Part shown: positions 13,348-14,434 of the stretch, piece by piece
Layout of the letters: each line of letters opens with the position of its first letter
How positions within the stretch are numbered: the stretch's first letter is position 1
Source: DASRHT01 sp035293765
Lineage (GTDB): Bacteria > Chloroflexota > Ktedonobacteria > Ktedonobacterales > Ktedonobacteraceae
Assembly (NCBI GenBank): GCA_035293765.1
Contig: DATGMF010000002.1
Location: forward strand, 1 to 14,434
Direction of reading: 5' to 3'
Length of the DNA stretch: 14,434 nucleotides
The notes under the pieces: generated by a model
Databases searched by the model: none
The model's input: the letters and a program-made list of their open reading frames with translations, nothing else
Told to the model about the DNA's origin: nothing
Program-made: the position numbers and the translations under genes

Positions 13348-14434
13348 TTACCCTTCAAGGTTATTTAGTTCTCTTTCCTGCGCATTTACAAAATCAACAA
13401 CTTGCCCCGCAGCATTCTCAAAGAGAGTTTCAATTTCTCCATTAAGGATATCCCCAAAATTTGGATGGTTAGTGCCAAAGGTGGGAGAGAGCGCATTTAT
13501 CGCATTTACTGTTTCTTGGTACCCAAAGCCTGAGGCATATTGGGAAAACACGTAGTTCACCTCCTCTTTTTTGAAGTTTTCCAGCCCCGCGATAGTCCAT
13601 CCTCCAGATCCCGTTCCTTCCAGAGTAAAATCTTTGGCGAGAGTTCGAAGGGTTGTCTGCAATATTGTGAGCTGGCCTGCGATTCCCTCCAGCACCAATC
13701 CCACTAAAGCACTTAGTGCAGCTACTACAGGCCCAAAGTGCTCAAGAAACTCTTTTAGAGCGTCTACTCCTCCAGCGACTTTACCCAAAATTCCACCAGC
13801 ACCTGTCGCCAATGCACCTATCCCACCACCATTCAATGTCTTGATCGGACCATCAAGGTTATCTGCTTCGTGATTGAAACGCGTTTGAGCATCAACTGCT
13901 CTAGCTTTCGCCCGCGTAATGTTACGCGATTGACAATCCGCATTACATGTAGCTGGCTCTCTTATCCCTTTTACCGTCGATCTGATCGTCTTGCCCGTCC
14001 CAATGTTCTCCGTGAACACCGAGATGGCGCGCTGCCCATCGACTGTGGTATTGCTCAAGCGCCCGGTGTTTTGGACGATCCCATTATCATCTCGTTGCGC
14101 AAAGTACTCTCCGGTCGGGTCGGTCAACGTCTCGGGGTTGCCTCCCACATAGCCGTAAGGGTCCATGCCTTGCAGGTTGCCCTGCTTGACATCCGCCGAG
14201 AGGAACTGCCCGATCATCGGGTCGTAATACCGAGCGTTATAGTAATCTAACCCGGTGGCATCGGCATACTGCCCCGTAAAGCCCTTGTTGGTGCCCATCG
14301 TGCCCTGGCTGTAGCGATTGTTGCCGTAAGGGCCGTAGAGCTGGTTGCCCTGCACGGCGGCACTGCCTGCCACAGCGTTGAACGTGGTGATGATGCTGCC
14401 GAGCGCATCGGTGAGGAAGAATTGGGTCGTGCTG
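13348..14434 (-). CDS. RHS/YD-repeat protein, C-terminal part with an unassigned tip domain (5' end beyond window)
   Basis: The frame is open to the right edge; before the GTG at 14371-14373 it still reads FFLTDALGSIITTFNA, so the true start lies outside. The RHS-associated core is clear: LTDALGS, LYGPYGNNRY, FTGQYADATGLDYYNARYYDP, GQFLSAD, DPYGYVGGNP and LTDPTGEY, which ends the core. RHS cores form a shell around a C-terminal effector that is often toxic and highly variable. Here the tip is about 250 residues. It starts polar (GIVQNTGRLSNTTVDGQ), includes a Cys pair (CNADC), then a Gly/Ala-rich stretch (GGGIGALATGAGGILGK) and hydrophobic helices (FGPVVAALSALVGLVLEGIAG), and ends in an acidic/amphipathic region. 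I recognise no nuclease, deaminase or ADP-ribosyltransferase motif; the hydrophobic middle could suggest membrane insertion. No immunity gene follows. Confidence 0.85.
   Translation of the reverse strand, partial: STTQFFLTDALGSIITTFNAVAGSAAVQGNQLYGPYGNNRYSQGTMGTNKGFTGQYADATGLDYYNARYYDPMIGQFLSADVKQGNLQGMDPYGYVGGNPETLTDPTGEYFAQRDDNGIVQNTGRLSNTTVDGQRAISVFTENIGTGKTIRSTVKGIREPATCNADCQSRNITRAKARAVDAQTRFNHEADNLDGPIKTLNGGGIGALATGAGGILGKVAGGVDALKEFLEHFGPVVAALSALVGLVLEGIAGQLTILQTTLRTLAKDFTLEGTGSGGWTIAGLENFKKEEVNYVFSQYASGFGYQETVNAINALSPTFGTNHPNFGDILNGEIETLFENAAGQVVDFVNAQERELNNLEG

Overview
This window looks like a piece of a large bacterial chromosome, probably from the Ktedonobacteria (Chloroflexota). 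That is an inference from gene style, not from any marker gene. The style is a membrane-anchored Ser/Thr kinase with a WD40 propeller, a SWIM zinc-finger protein, an RHS/YD-repeat tip, an IS630-type element and a chitin-related operon, in moderately GC-rich DNA with AT-rich intergenic stretches. No rRNA, tRNA or CRISPR array was seen.

Region A (1-3668) is accessory, broken DNA. It starts with about 720 bases of weak coding content holding a perfect 18-bp hairpin, an 8-bp tandem repeat and tiny ORFs. Next comes a 42-aa single-span membrane peptide that ends exactly at the edge of an IS630-like element (about 851-1875). The transposase is in two frames joined by an in-phase A AAA AAG slippery site. 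Beyond the element lie a DnaB-type helicase fragment without its Walker A half, a sigma-70-like gene, and a tyrosine recombinase that has lost its catalytic middle but keeps its reading frame. The order helicase, sigma, recombinase suggests the decayed end of an integrative element or prophage.

Region B (3809-5596, minus strand) is one intact 595-aa SWIM zinc-finger protein, convergent with region A. It is followed by about 920 bases of AT-rich DNA with at most one small gene.

Region C (about 6601-10657) is the most interesting part. A polytopic family 2 glycosyltransferase of the cellulose/chitin synthase type overlaps by 8 bases a membrane-anchored GH18 chitinase with two CBM5/12 chitin-binding modules. 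The pair ends at a strong terminator. The layout resembles the cellulose synthase plus cellulase (BcsA/BcsZ) pairing, with a chitin-type hydrolase in place of the cellulase. A QRRRW motif and the chitinase partner make a beta-1,4-GlcNAc polymer a reasonable hypothesis for the product.

Region D (10780-13047, minus strand) is a 755-aa Ser/Thr kinase with one membrane span and a seven-bladed WD40 propeller, convergent with region C. Region E (13348 to the right edge, minus strand) is the C-terminal end of an RHS-family protein: a GC-rich RHS core followed by a lower-GC, unassigned tip domain, with no obvious immunity gene next to it.
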